From Liriodendron chinense (lineage: Eukaryota > Streptophyta > Magnoliopsida > Magnoliales > Magnoliaceae): a stretch of 64,000 nucleotides of DNA. The notes beneath the pieces are model-generated. The model saw nothing but the letters and a program-made list of their open reading frames with translations. It ran no database searches and was not told the DNA's origin. Position numbers and translations under genes: made by a program. This document shows, one piece after another, positions 45,440 to 55,317 of the stretch (the first letter of the stretch is position 1; the number at the start of each line of letters is the position of its first letter). The stretch covers positions 1,860,001 to 1,924,000 of the forward strand of contig PVNU02001548.1 in assembly GCA_003013855.2 (NCBI GenBank), read 5' to 3'.

Positions 45440-45915
45440 CCCAAGACAGTGTGGTGCTTACCATGGGGCCCACCTTGATGTATTATGTATCCACGCCATT
45501 CATCTGTTTTCCCAAATCATTCTAGTGCATTATCCCAAAAAATGAAGCAGATCCAATTATTAGGTGGACCATACCATGGGAAACAATGGTCATTCAACAT
45601 GCTACCATTAAAAACTTCTTAGGTCACACCTTAATGCTTTTGCAGTACTTATTTACCATCCAATCTATTGATAAAGTCACATAAGCCTAGATAAAGTAAA
45701 AAACAAATATCAACTTGACCTAAAACTTCTATGGCCTATTAATGGCTAGCCACCATTTTTTCCTATGATATGGTCCACTTGATAATTGGATCTGTTTCAT
45801 TTTTGGGATAATGCCCTAAAATGATTTGGAAAACTACGACTGGACTACGTGGATACATAATACATGCATCAAGGTGGGCCCCACAGTAAGGGTTGCACCG
45901 TCTTGGGTGAGATCG
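45440..45915. mobile_element. Palindromic GGGCCCACC-type element 3
   Basis: Left CCAAGACAGTGTGGTGCTTA ... GGGGCCCACCTTGATGTATT pairs with right (rc) CCAAGACGGTGCAACCCTTA ... GGGGCCCACCTTGATGCATG. Arms run about 200 bp each, so the whole element is a near-palindrome able to form a hairpin. CTCACC just outside both ends suggests the inverted end is a few bases longer. Mutator-like MITE is a guess; no 9-bp duplication could be fixed. Confidence 0.7.
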
Positions 45916-46480
45916 GGGCCTCACCTATTACTAAAATTGGATGGGACCTAGATCACGATTTGGACCAAACAGGTTAGGTGCCCGTAGATGATGGTCCAAA
46001 TTATGGCTGATTTAACAATCCTAGTCATCCAAATTCATTGATTGAAATGGGACAACTGATGTTTTGTTTTAACCATCCATTTGATGATCTACCAATTAGA
46101 TTTTTATCACCGTTCAATATAATTTCCTATGCTCCATCCGCATAACCCCCACAATTTGATGGCTTGGATTGGCATGCACGGATGCACCACAAGTGGTGGA
46201 TGGTACATCATTAGTGGCAACAGTATTGTTAACAAATTGGGCAACAACACTTCGAGCCATTTCGTCACTCCATGTGGGGATAAAATATGGCAAAAAAGTA
46301 TGCTTTTCGAATTCATTTAATTTTATGTCTTAATTAATGTATGGTGGCTGCATTTGTATTATATAAACTCATTTTCGTTGCTATTGGAGTGATTTCCTAT
46401 GAAAGACCTGCTTTTTTTGGGCCCCCAGTGAATTAAAACTTATTATTTAATGCATTCTTTTTGCAGTTTTTATTTATTTA
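45916..46480. other. hAT-B internal noncoding sequence
   Basis: Between palindromic element 3 and the conserved hAT-B right end. No repeat or coding signal recognised. Confidence 0.4.
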
Positions 46481-46917
46481 TTTATTCTTGAATATGCAAA
46501 TATGTGTATTTAGGCATTTCCTGAACTTTCACTGAAAAATTCCATAGTTTTCATCATGCTTCCCCCCTTTTCCCCACATTTTTGGTTATCGACGATATTA
46601 TATCTTTATCTCTGGCCAGCGAAACTTGTAGCGATACCGACAATGTGAACACTGCATGCATCGCACACACCCTTGCAAACAAGTACGTTAGTTGAAATTG
46701 AGTTTATTGGATGATTCGGCTAGGCTGAGTTTATAGGATAAATAGCCCCATAACCTAGCCGAGTCGAGTCACTGAGTTTTCCACTGTTGCTAGTTCACTA
46801 GTGTTTGGCTTTGCAACTTTCACTTCCAACCACTACCAAGAATTTATACTACCTGTTCTTCCTCCCGTGTAAGATGGGATATTCAAAAGGGATTTTGATC
46901 TTGATATGCTGCCAGCT

Positions 46918-47814
46918 TTTTTTTGTTACTCTGAATCCGGTTCAACTATTCGATGCATTTTCGAATTCTTTGTTGCCATAACGAAACCTTGGCACCCTCC
47001 ACAACTGTCAAAAGAAGCACTAAAACCAAAATCCTTGCAACTCAGGAACAAGAAGCTAGAAAATCACCCCAACCAAGGCAGAAGGAAAGCCCAGCAAACC
47101 ACCGCACTGGCCACAATCAACTCGCAGAGAGGAAGCACTCCCCTATCATTTCTCTCGGATAATCCCCAAGCATAGATTCCCCCTGATGGGGTTGGGCAGC
47201 TCCGCCTCACTAGAGAAGAAACAATTCTTTTAGGAGCCACTCCCCAATCTGGCCAAACTGTCTGCTGGAACATTAGCTTCTTTAGGGGCGTAGGCCACTT
47301 TGATAAGCGCTTTACTTCTAAGGAAGTCGAACCTGGCCCTCCAATACCAAAGGTTCCACGTGGAAGTTGACTCATTATTGAGCCAATTTATCACCACTTT
47401 TGAGTCACTTTCCATTTTTATGTTGTCGAAACCCATGGAAACAGCCAAGGAGAGGCCATCAATTAGAGCCCAAAATTCTGCCCGTGAGTTTGAGCTGAAA
47501 CCACGACCCTTAGAGAAGGCAAACAGCAATTCACCGCACCCACCTCTACAAATGCCGCCACCTCCAGATTGACTTGGGTTACCATGGGATGAACCATCCA
47601 CGTTCACCTTTACCCACCCTTCACTTGGCTTCCTCCATGTAACCACACACAGATTTTTTGACGCCGAACTCCGTTCAGCTAAATCCAATGCTTGAAGAGT
47701 CATCCGCCTAGAGAGGGAGGGGTCTCTAGGCTTAAGCAGAAGCTGCCCTACTCTCTGAATCCACGAATGGATCCTTTTCAAAACCTTCAAATGATGAACA
47801 ACCTCCCCTTATTG
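46918..47814 (-). mobile_element. 5'-truncated L1 LINE with 11-bp TSD
   Basis: Flanked by TGCTGCCAGCT at 46907-46917 and 47815-47825, a perfect 11-bp duplication. The left border has a T run (poly(A) of a minus-strand LINE) and the right border is the truncated 5' end. This matches target-primed reverse transcription with early stop. The insert carries the RNase H and 3' region only. Confidence 0.92.
47230..47790 (-). pseudogene. LINE RNase H domain, open frame
   Basis: A 186-codon open frame that is the best-preserved LINE RNase H here: GWVKVNVDGSSHGNPSQSGG (first Asp), SNSRAEFWALIDGLSLAVSM (Glu), KMESDSKVVINWL (second Asp) and APKEANVPADSLARLGSGS (last Asp), so the D-E-D-D set is present. 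The family removes RNA from LINE cDNA hybrids. It is only the C-terminal domain of a truncated ORF2, with no RT or own promoter, so a product is unlikely. The ATG used is arbitrary. Confidence 0.88.
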
Positions 47815-47849
47815 TGCTGCCAGCTATGATGGTGCCAATTCGGACACTA

Positions 47850-48067
47850 CTAGACACTACTACTGTTAGTGGATTAACAAGGATTGGGGCTGTTCATGGT
47901 TAACGGGCTGGATAAAGGCGAAAGATTGGTACTCACCTTTGCTCTCCTAACTCGCTTCCTAGACACTACTACTGTTAGTGGATTAACAAGGATTGGGGCT
48001 GTTCATGGTTAACGGGCTGGATAAAGGCGAAAGATTGGTACTCACCTTTGCTCTCCTAACTCTCTTC
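47850..48067. repeat. 109-bp tandem duplication
   Basis: The unit from CTAGACACTACTACTGTTAG to GCTCTCCTAACTCKCTTCC occurs at 47850-47958 and 47959-48067 and is nearly identical. CGGACACTACTAGACACTAC before it has a further partial repeat. Very recent, or an assembly product. Confidence 0.93.
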
Positions 48068-48486
48068 CCCCTGGCGGGTAGGTTGACTCCTCAATTTAAA
48101 TCCATTCAAGTTTTTCTCATTATCACCAATGAGTCTAAAAGAATATCCACCAGAACCGTTCAAATCGCTGTTGTAGACTTTCAACTTTGTGGAAATTTTT
48201 TTTGTAGTTATCGATAGCCTCACCTTCCACTTTTTAGGCTTGTGTCACCATTTCTAAAGGAAAGATTTTAGTACTCCATCTCTTGCCTTTCAGGAACGTT
48301 TCTCAAGCCAAATCAATTTGGCTTTTTGCATCTAATAGTTCTTATACATTTCCTAAGATATCATGATACTTGGCAATCAACGTTACATCTGCCACCTTTA
48401 GATTCTTGTACATGAGGCATCCTTGAAAGTCAATTTCTCAAATAGACTCCATCACCACTTCACCAAATTATAAAGTTGGGCCACCC
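48068..48486. other. Unassigned spacer
   Basis: No coding or repeat signal recognised beyond the flanking tandem duplications. Confidence 0.4.
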
Positions 48487-48684
48487 AATCTACATCCCAT
48501 GTATTTCAATGGGCGAAGTTGAAGGATGTAAACGTCTTCAAGGCTTTGTAGAAAATGACGGTAGTCCATGTATACAATGTGAGGTAATCTACATCCCATG
48601 TATTTCAATGGGCGAAGTTGAAGGATGTAAACGTCTTCAAGGCTTTGTAGAAAATGACGGTAGTCCATGTATACAATGTGAGGT
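48487..48684. repeat. 99-bp perfect tandem duplication
   Basis: AATCTACATCCCATGTATTT starts the unit at 48487 and again at 48586, identical throughout as far as I can read. Because 99 is a multiple of three, both strands give open frames with a 33-residue repeat; these are products of the duplication, not genes. Confidence 0.95.
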
Positions 48685-48927
48685 AGTGTTTTGGCTTTTT
48701 TAAACGTAGGAGTAACCTGAAATTTTATTGATGCGGGGAAGGTATAAACATCTCACAAGAAAGGGCAGCCAATAACCTCTCCACAATTAATGTAAAATGC
48801 AAAATGGACAACATAACAAAAAAAATATGAAACAGGGTCCAAACAAACAAACACCACATTTGGGCTGCTGCAAATATAAGAACAACAAACATACCTCTCA
48901 CGACAAGCTTGAAAATGATCTTAGGAA
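48685..48927. other. Unassigned AT-rich spacer left of gypsy D
   Basis: TGATGCGGGGAAGG at 48729 resembles CGACGCAGGGAAGG at 53267, just inside the gypsy D primer site, so the gypsy D LTR may reach back to here with an intervening unrelated insert. Otherwise nothing recognised. Confidence 0.4.
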
Positions 48928-49007
48928 GCACGTGATGAGGTCGATCACTGTCATCCTCAGAGAATAAGTACCTTGAATCCACAAGGCTTTCTTGAATCCA
49001 CAAGAGC
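48928..49007 (-). repeat. Gypsy D LTR fragment (left)
   Basis: 80 bp homologous to 53281-53360 (CGATCACTGTCATCCTCAGA against CGATCATCGTCTTCCTCAAA; both end TCTTGAATCCACAAGAGC). It is cut exactly where copia C starts, so copia C inserted into this LTR after AAGAGC. Confidence 0.75.
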
Positions 49008-49735
49008 TGTTGAGAAAAAAACACCGACAGGGAAAGCAAAAGCCGAACACACATAGCAGAATATTGCGAACAAACGAGAAACACAATGCAACCAATCACT
49101 CAAGCATTCAACCACTAGAGACAATCGATTTTACGTGGAAAAACCCCTCAACGGGTAAAAAACAACGGCACAAAGCGATCCCCTATGATTTAGAAGATTG
49201 CAGAGATTTTGATAGCCCACAAGCAAGGAAAACCCAGAGAAAACCCAAGCTCTCTCTCTCTCTCTCTCTCTCTCAAAACACTCTCCCCTCTTCCTAATAC
49301 ACTTGGGAAACCTTAGATACCTTAGGATTACTCCTAATCTCGGTTGCAACCCGTTTATATAGGCAACAAGCCAAAATTAGAAATTACTTATGCAAATATG
49401 CGTATCTGTGTAAGAAAACGTGTGCATAGTCGATCGGTCAAAAACAATTCAGAGGAAAAACACCAAATTTGTCATGTCTGCCTTAACACATGACCAGTCG
49501 GATGACTGGTCAAACCCCACAATCCGACCACTCGGACCCGTGAAAAATTGTTGAGAGTCTTGCTGCCTTCGCTATCCAAAAACGGACCGGTCGGACCAGT
49601 TTGTCTGGCCAGTTATGGGTCCCTGTCAGCGCATAGTTTGAAGGCTCTTCCAACAATATCCACAGAGGCTTCAAACGTTGAATCAAACCATGCTCGCTTT
49701 CTTCATCATTTCAACTTTAGCATAACTCCACCGCT
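49008..49735 (-). repeat. Copia C LTR, unit 1 (with outer internal remnant)
   Basis: Starts TGTTGAGAAAAAAACACC. Contains a CT microsatellite at 49250-49274, a TATA box at 49354-49363 and the motif GACCGGTCGGACCAG-like words. Homologous to 51104-51830. The inner boundary between LTR and internal sequence could not be fixed, so the end is approximate. Confidence 0.75.
49354..49363 (-). promoter_or_regulatory. TATA box in copia C LTR 1
   Basis: TTTATATAGG on the plus strand reads CCTATATAAA on the sense strand of the element. It is conserved in LTR 2 at 51461-51470, and the spacing from the LTR start suits an LTR promoter. Confidence 0.6.
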
Positions 49736-51060
49736 TCTCATGCCTCGATCAACCCTACCCTTGCACTTTCACACCCTTTTCCGCTCCTCATGTGGCTCTT
49801 GGACACTTGCCTCATATGAGCAACTGTGGATTCCGCTGCCGATCCCACACCTCCACCATGAAGCATATTCTCGATCAACTTGTAAAGATGGCCACTCCTC
49901 CGTGCTTTCATCCACACGAGTGCCCCCTTCATTACTTGTCAACAATGATCGTGACTGATGAACACGCACCCTCTCGCCTCGTGTGCACCAAGAGAGATCA
50001 CATTCTTCTTCATCTTGAGGACATGCCTTACATCTTTCAGGACTCATTCGATCCCATCGAACATCATGATGCGCACCGTACCAATAACCACCACCTTGTG
50101 AGCGTAGACATCGCCCACAAACACCAATCCACCATCATACTCCCTGGATGTCATGCATAAACTTCGGTCAGGACAAACAGAACATGAAGGACCTGAATCC
50201 AGGATCCACTCTACCGTGAGATCCCTTGCCGGATACAGTCAGAACTTCACAAAGATCGCCACCGTTCTCTATGGTATTAGCTCCCTCTCCAGAAGAATTT
50301 CCATACTTCTCTTGCTTCAACTTGGAATTCTGACAATCCCCTCTTATGTGGCCTTCCTGACTACAATTCTAGCACTGCACCTTGGCTTTCTCTTTGCCCT
50401 TAGCTTTAGATCCCGATTTAGAATATCCCCCACCATGTTCAGAATCTCTCATAATCAGTGCCTCTGAGGAAGAACGAGAACATACATTACCACTTTTCTT
50501 TCTCATCGCCTTTGATTGGAGAGCTAAGATAACGGTTTCAACGTTGATGGTTTCCCTCTTTGTGCACAAAGAGTTTCTGAATGACTCATATGAATTTGGA
50601 AGAGAGTTCAGCAGGATGCATGCTTGATATTCATCCTTCATCGGCTCATCTATCTCTACCAACTTGCAAACCAAACGATTAAACGTGCTTAAGTAGTCCT
50701 CCACATCTGCTCCTCTGCCATCCTCAAGGTGAACAACTGCATCAATAGATACATCCAGTTCTCTAGAGATTTCTTCGCATAGACCTTCTCTAACTTCGTC
50801 ATCGCATGAACCGCATTCTTCTCCTTTATGACATTATAGATGACATCATCCGAAAGGCACAACAAGATCAAGGTTTTGGCCTTCTTGTCGAGCTTCATCC
50901 ACTCATCCTCTTTCATAGCCTCAGGTCGCTTTCCAAGAATTTCGTCAAACCCTTGTTGAACTAGGAGGGATTCAATCTTCACTTTCCACTGTTTGAAGTT
51001 ATTTTTGTCGGAGAACTTCTCTACTTTGAACCTCGTCCTTGATCCCATGTTCTGGTCTCA
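49736..51060 (-). pseudogene. Copia C gag and protease, unit 1
   Basis: Gag begins at ATG 51048: MGSRTRFKVEKFSDKNNFKQ, then WKVKIESLLVQQGFDEIL, KTLILLCLSDDVIYNVIKEK and FTLRMAEEQM. After a frameshift at about 50690 it continues EDYLSTFNRLVCKLVEIDE, ILLNSLPNSYESFRNSLC (UBN2 family), a Ser/Lys-rich tail and a CxxC zinc-knuckle remnant (CHIRGDC-like near 50350). Then follows the protease side (SLCMTSREYDGGLVFVND-like text, VVIGTVRI, VLKDVRHVPK) and VWMKARRSGHLYKLIENM. It stops before the integrase motifs. Confidence 0.85.
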
Positions 51061-51103
51061 GATCTGAATTTTGTTCCACCCCAACTTTAGCTCCAACACC
51101 ACT

Positions 51104-51337
51104 TGTGGGGAATAAAACACTAGCAGCGGAAGCAAAAGCTTAACACACAACGGAATATTGTGATCAAACGAGAAACACAATAGAACCAATCACACAAGCA
51201 TTCAACTACAAGCGACAATCCGATTTTATGTGGAAAAACCCCTCAACGGGTAAAAGACCACGGAACAAAGCGATCCACTATGATTCAGAAGATTACAGAG
51301 ATTGATAGCCCACAAGCAAGGAAAAAACAGAGAAAAC

Positions 51338-51384
<47 letters not shown>

Positions 51385-51830
51385 ACACTCTCCCCTCTTC
51401 CTAATTCACTTAGGAAATCTTAGACACCTTAGGATTACTCTTAATCTCGGTTACAACTCATTTATATAGGCAACAAACTAAAATTAGAAACTACTTATGC
51501 AAATCCGCGTATCTGTGTAAGAAAACGAGTACACAACTGAACGGTAAAAAACAATCCAGAGGAAAAACACCTAATTCGTCATGTTTGCCTCAACACCTGA
51601 CCAGTCAGATGACCGGTCGGACCCCATTGTCCAAACAGTCGGACCTGTGAAAAACTGTTGAGAGTCTTGCTACCTTCGCTGTCCAAAAACAGACTGGTCA
51701 GACTAGTCGGGCTCGTTCGTCCGACTGGTCCTGGGTCCCTATCAGTGCATAGTTTGAAGGCTTTTCCAACAATCTTCATAGAGGCTTCAAACATTGAATT
51801 AAACCATCATCGCTTTCTTCATCATCTGAA
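51104..51830 (-). repeat. Copia C LTR, unit 2
   Basis: Starts TGTGGGGAATAAAACACT; just left, GCTCCAACACCA (51090-51101) matches the tRNA-Met primer site image at 9 of 12. A longer CT tract than LTR 1 (51344-51380) and the TATA box at 51461-51470. Confidence 0.8.
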
Positions 51831-52588
51831 CTTCAACATGACTTCACCGCTTCTCGTGCCTCCATCAACCGTACCGTTGTACTTTCACACCCTTTTCCGC
51901 TCTTCTCATGTGGCCCTTGGGCACTTGTCACATACAAGCAACCGTGGATTCCGCTGTCGATCCTGCAGCTCCGCCGTGAAACATGCTATCGATCAACTTC
52001 TAAAGATGGCCACACCTCCTTGCTTTCATCCACATGAGTGCCCCCTTCATTACTTTACAACAACGATCGCGGTTGATGAACATGCACCCTTTCGCCTCGA
52101 GTGCACCAAGAGAGACCACATTCATTTTTATCTTAGGGACATGCCTTACATCTTTCAGGACTCGTTCGATCCCATCGAACATCCCGATGCGCACCGTACC
52201 AATAACCACCACCTTATGAGTGTAGACATCGTTCACAAACACCAATCCACCATCATACTCCCTAGATGTCATGCATAAACTCCGGTTAGGACAAACAGAA
52301 CATGAAGGACCTGAATCCAGGATCCCACTCTACCGTGAGATCCCTTGCCGGACACAGTCAGAACTTCACAAAGATCGCCACCGTTCTCTACGGTATTAGC
52401 TCCCTCTCTAGAAGAATTTCCATACTTCTCTTGCTTCAACTTGGGATTGTGACAATCCCCTCTCATGTGGCCTCCTTGACTACAATTTTAGCACTGCACC
52501 TTGGCTTTCCCTTTGCCCTTAGCTTTAGATCCCGATTTAGAATATCCCCCACCATGCTCAGAATTTCTTCCCCTCATAATCAGTGCCA
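51831..52588 (-). pseudogene. Copia C protease and gag end, unit 2 (truncated)
   Basis: Near copy of 49740-50465: the frame at 52000-52272 reads MTSREYDGGLVFVNDVYTHK, VVIGTVRIGMFDGIERVLKD, VRHVPKIKMNVVSLGALEAK and KGALMWMKARRCGHL, the copia protease-to-pre-integrase segment. The upstream end is cut at CATAATCAGTGCC, within what is gag in unit 1, where gypsy D gag sequence takes over. Confidence 0.85.
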
Positions 52589-53254
52589 ATGATGAATCTG
52601 ATGTCCTGTCGTGACTCCGTCTCAACCAGATTGTCTCTCACTGGAAAATAATAAGATTTCTCTACATAATCTCCCACTGATCGGTTATTCTGCCTCAAAT
52701 TTTGGGACTGCTGGAATAGTACCCGATCATCATTATCGTATAGAAAATATGCCTGCAACTGTCACTTCTTCCATTGCCACGTGCTAATTGGCACCTTTAT
52801 CTGTCGCGTCCGCTCGCATTGAAGTTGTTCCCCCCAAGCCGAAGTGTCGCTCTTGAACTTAGAAGCCATGAACTTAACCTTCTTCTCCCCTAGAATCTCC
52901 ATGTAAATGAAGAAGTGCTCAACCTCAAAAAGCCAATCCTCAATGTGAAGTTGGCCATTGAAGCTAGGAAGATCAACCTTCCTCCTAAAGGCTTGATCCA
53001 TCCGATCCATCGGATTGCGAATTCCAATGCCTATCAAATGCGGATCATCGCCATGAACATCGAGTTGGACTACACCTCCATTATATGATTGAAAGGAGCT
53101 TGCAGCCCTTGCATGGCTTGTTGATTCTCTCGTTGGAAAGTCTCAAGCGTTATTTTGAAAGATGTTGCTGTGAGAGGATAAGCCCCTGAAGCATCGTCCA
53201 AGGGGTTGTTTCCCACACCTTCATTAACAAACATCGTCCCTAGGGAAAACCCTC
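52589..53254 (-). pseudogene. Gypsy D gag
   Basis: Minus frames: MVSERGFSLGTMFVNEGVGN and the following text at 53070-53267, then KVDLPSFNGQLHIEDWLFEV, EHFFIYMEILGEKKVKFMAS and SAWGEQLQ at 52762-53037, then QNLRQNNRSVGDYVEKSYYF at 52558-52758. This is the Retrotrans_gag family of Ty3/gypsy (family form SFNGxLxxExFLDWL..VExFFEYMEIPEEKKVKLVAYKL). Frame breaks lie between the pieces. The 3' part of the element (PR-RT-IN) is absent because the sequence switches to copia C. Confidence 0.88.
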
Positions 53255-53266
53255 GCTCTGATACCA
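53255..53266 (-). promoter_or_regulatory. Gypsy D primer-binding site (perfect)
   Basis: GCTCTGATACCA is the exact plus-strand image of TGGTATCAGAGC, complementary to the 3' end of initiator tRNA-Met, between gag and the right LTR. Confidence 0.9.
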
Positions 53267-53795
53267 CTCGACGCAGGGAAGGACGTCATGAGTTCGATCA
53301 TCGTCTTCCTCAAAGGATAATTACCTTCAATCCACAAAGCTCTCTTGAATCCACAAGAGCTTTCTCGAATCCAAGTGAAAAGGAACGACAAAAGTCTGGT
53401 TTTTATTGATAATATGAAAGTTGAATCGCTAAAAATGAGTTTAACAACCTTATATAACCCTAAACTGAATTAGGAATGCATTAAGAGAGTCCTAAACAAA
53501 ATAGGAAATAAATGACGCAAGTTTGGAAAGTTCCACAATTTCCCGTAGATCTTCAGCTTGTCGAAGCTCACTTTTGACCTGTCTACACTAGCCGAATCTG
53601 TCCAGTAACCAAACTGGATTTTTGTAGGACTTTCAATCGGTTGATTCGACTGGTCAATCGGTCGAACTTTGCTAAGTTTTGTCGACTTTTCTTTGAGTCT
53701 TTTCTGGTTCATATGTGATAGAAAGGTGCTTGATCTTCATCCTACTTTCCGGTCCATATGTGATAGAAAGGTACTTGCTCTTCATCCTACATCAG
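53267..53795 (-). repeat. Gypsy D 5' LTR (right)
   Basis: Follows the primer site. A TATA-like ATATAA at about 53449 (sense strand GTTATATAAG) and an end near TCATCCTACA. 80 bp are shared with the left fragment. The terminal part has a 45-bp tandem duplication (CATATGTGATAGAAAGGT at 53710 and 53755). The outer end is approximate. Confidence 0.7.
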
Positions 53796-54147
53796 AAAAC
53801 TATGGCATGGTCAATGAGACTTTTGCCTATAAATACTTTGGTTGGTGACCCTGGCAAGTCATGTTTTTTTGAGCTACCGCTAGATATGATCGTTTGACAT
53901 ACCTCTCACTATGAGCTTGCAAGATTTCACACTAAAAAGCACCCCAAAGAAAAAAGAAAGAACAAGAAAAGAAAAAAAAGAAAAAAGAGTCTCTTCTAAT
54001 GGCTTCACTGTCGGATTACCTCAACAATTGCAATGCTGGAAAAAGACAATCCTTGAGAACTTGACACTTAAACTCAGCCTTATTTTTAAGAGCTCACTAA
54101 ACCTTTTAATAGGCTTTCCTATCCATCTACTATGCCATATGCCCACT
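53796..54147. other. Unassigned spacer, A-rich tract
   Basis: A purine-rich run of AAAGAAAAAAGA words at 53943-53990. No gene seen. Confidence 0.45.
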
Positions 54148-54678
54148 TTATCCATGGCAATCAAGCCTTAGACCTCCCTAAGCATATCCTCTCGTCGGCT
54201 AAAGAGTCTTCTTCCAATCTACTACTACCAAGACGAACTAATTTATCCACCAGTGCATTGCCTTCCTGAAGAATATGAGACACTTCGTAGTCGAGATTGG
54301 AAACCTCATGAAGAATCTCCCCACCAAGTACAAGATCTTTCATGGGATGGTGAAGTTGGAGTTGGCAATGTCTTTCGTGACCACTTTGCAATCAGATTCA
54401 ACGATGACCTTATGAAGGCCCATGCTTTTACATATCTTAACTCCCTAACCAAAGGTTGGCCAACTCCAACTTCACCATCCCATGGAAGATCTGATATTGG
54501 TTGGGGAGATTCTTCATGAGGTATCTCATCTCAACTACAAAGTGGCTCATATGCTCCGGGAAGGCAATGCACTGTTGGATAAATTAGCTTCTTTTGGGAG
54601 TAGTAGATTGGAAGATGACTCTATAGTAGGTGAGATGATGTGCTTAGGGAGGTTTGGGGCTTGATTGTCATGGATAAA
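54148..54678. repeat. Inverted repeat of LINE RNase H tail, 221-bp arms
   Basis: The left arm 54148-54368 is the reverse complement (about 85-90% by eye) of the right arm 54458-54678, with an 89-bp spacer. Each arm encodes the last part of a LINE RNase H: minus strand KDLVLGGEILHEVSNLDYEV, SHILQEGNALVDKLVRLGSS; plus strand DLILVGEILHEVSHLNYKVA, HMLREGNALLDKLASFGSS. ADALA of the family is replaced by VDKLV/LDKLA, keeping the last Asp. Confidence 0.88.
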
Positions 54679-54830
54679 ATATGTAGAAATATAGGCCTTT
54701 CTAAGGTCATAGTTGAATCTGATCCTTAAGTGGTCATGAAAGCCATTGCCAACTCCAACTTCACCATCCCATGGAATATTTGGTGTTTGGTGAGGAAAAT
54801 TTAATATGAACTATGAAGTTACTCATATTC
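54679..54830 (+). pseudogene. Third LINE RNase H piece
   Basis: Directly after the inverted repeat, the plus strand reads GLSKVIVESDP and KAIANSNFTIPWNIW, the middle of the same RNase H domain (ESD Asp). The left-arm copy carries the equivalent text in the 89-bp spacer (minus sense KVIVESD). So parts of at least three copies are shuffled here. Confidence 0.7.
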
Positions 54831-55317
54831 TGTAGTGAGGTCTTGTGGAAATTTGGGTTCACTAGATTGTCTAGCAATGTTAGTGTCCTCGTACTAGTTG
54901 TGGAATTGGTTGTGAGGTATTCATCTCTCGGAATGCTAGAAATTTGTATTATAGAAGGTAATGTTGACAAAATGCTAGTATGGCTTGATCAATGCTGAGG
55001 TTGCAAAAGTTGCTGATGTGCCCTTTGATGTCGGATTGTGTTGGTAGTTCTCGGTCCCTATTGTCCTACTTCCATGATGTTTGGAGCAGTTGTACTTGTG
55101 TATAGTGAAGCTCTAGTTGCCGGTTGTGTCCACCTTTTTGGCATAGCTCTAGTTCATCCTTTATATTTTCAGTCCTACTGCTGTGCTATCAACTAATGTT
55201 AAACTATAAGTGAAGCTTGTAGTTTCTTATGGTGCCCAATCGAAAGATCGTATAATTTTTTTTCCATATTAACAAAGCTACAGGTGGTGTGCTCCGACCT
55301 TTCTTAAAATGTGTGTG
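54831..55317. other. Unassigned spacer
   Basis: No supported coding or repeat structure. Confidence 0.45.

Larger units (their letters stand above)
43937..46654. mobile_element. Non-autonomous hAT-B element, 2718 bp
   Basis: Starts CAGTGTTCGCATTGTTG and ends CAATGTGAACACTG, nearly perfect inverted ends over 15 bp. Flanked by a perfect 8-bp duplication CATGCATC (43929-43936 and 46655-46662). Near both ends are GATATTATCG-like and GATACCGA words shared with the other hAT-B copies, and the right ~170 bp (ATATGCAAATATGTGTATTT, TTTCACTGAAAAATTCC) is homologous to 11400-11560. No transposase inside; the middle is filled with GGGCCCACC-type palindromic elements, so its length comes partly from nesting. 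Confidence 0.9.
49008..52588 (-). mobile_element. Copia C: LTR-internal-LTR-internal array
   Basis: Two successive units of about 2.1 kb: LTR from 49008, internal (protease/gag) to 51103, LTR again from 51104 and internal again to 52588, where it stops within gag next to gypsy D gag. The LTR starts TGTTGAGAAAAAAACACC and TGTGGGGAATAAAACACT, and the two internal segments are near-copies. RT and most of integrase are missing from both. The tandem arrangement is what unequal recombination between LTRs of adjacent copies would leave. Confidence 0.85.

Noticed and set aside
44515..45915. 9-bp Mutator-type duplications around the GGGCCCACC elements
   Set aside because: No 9-bp direct repeat could be placed at both ends without several mismatches, so the superfamily is left open.
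48468..48703. Open frames with a perfect 33-residue repeat on both strands
   Set aside because: Direct result of a 99-bp tandem duplication, which is divisible by three.
49548..52592. Plus-strand open frames of 96-206 codons (for example 51658-52278)
   Set aside because: Antisense to copia C protease/gag; repeated in both units because the units are copies.
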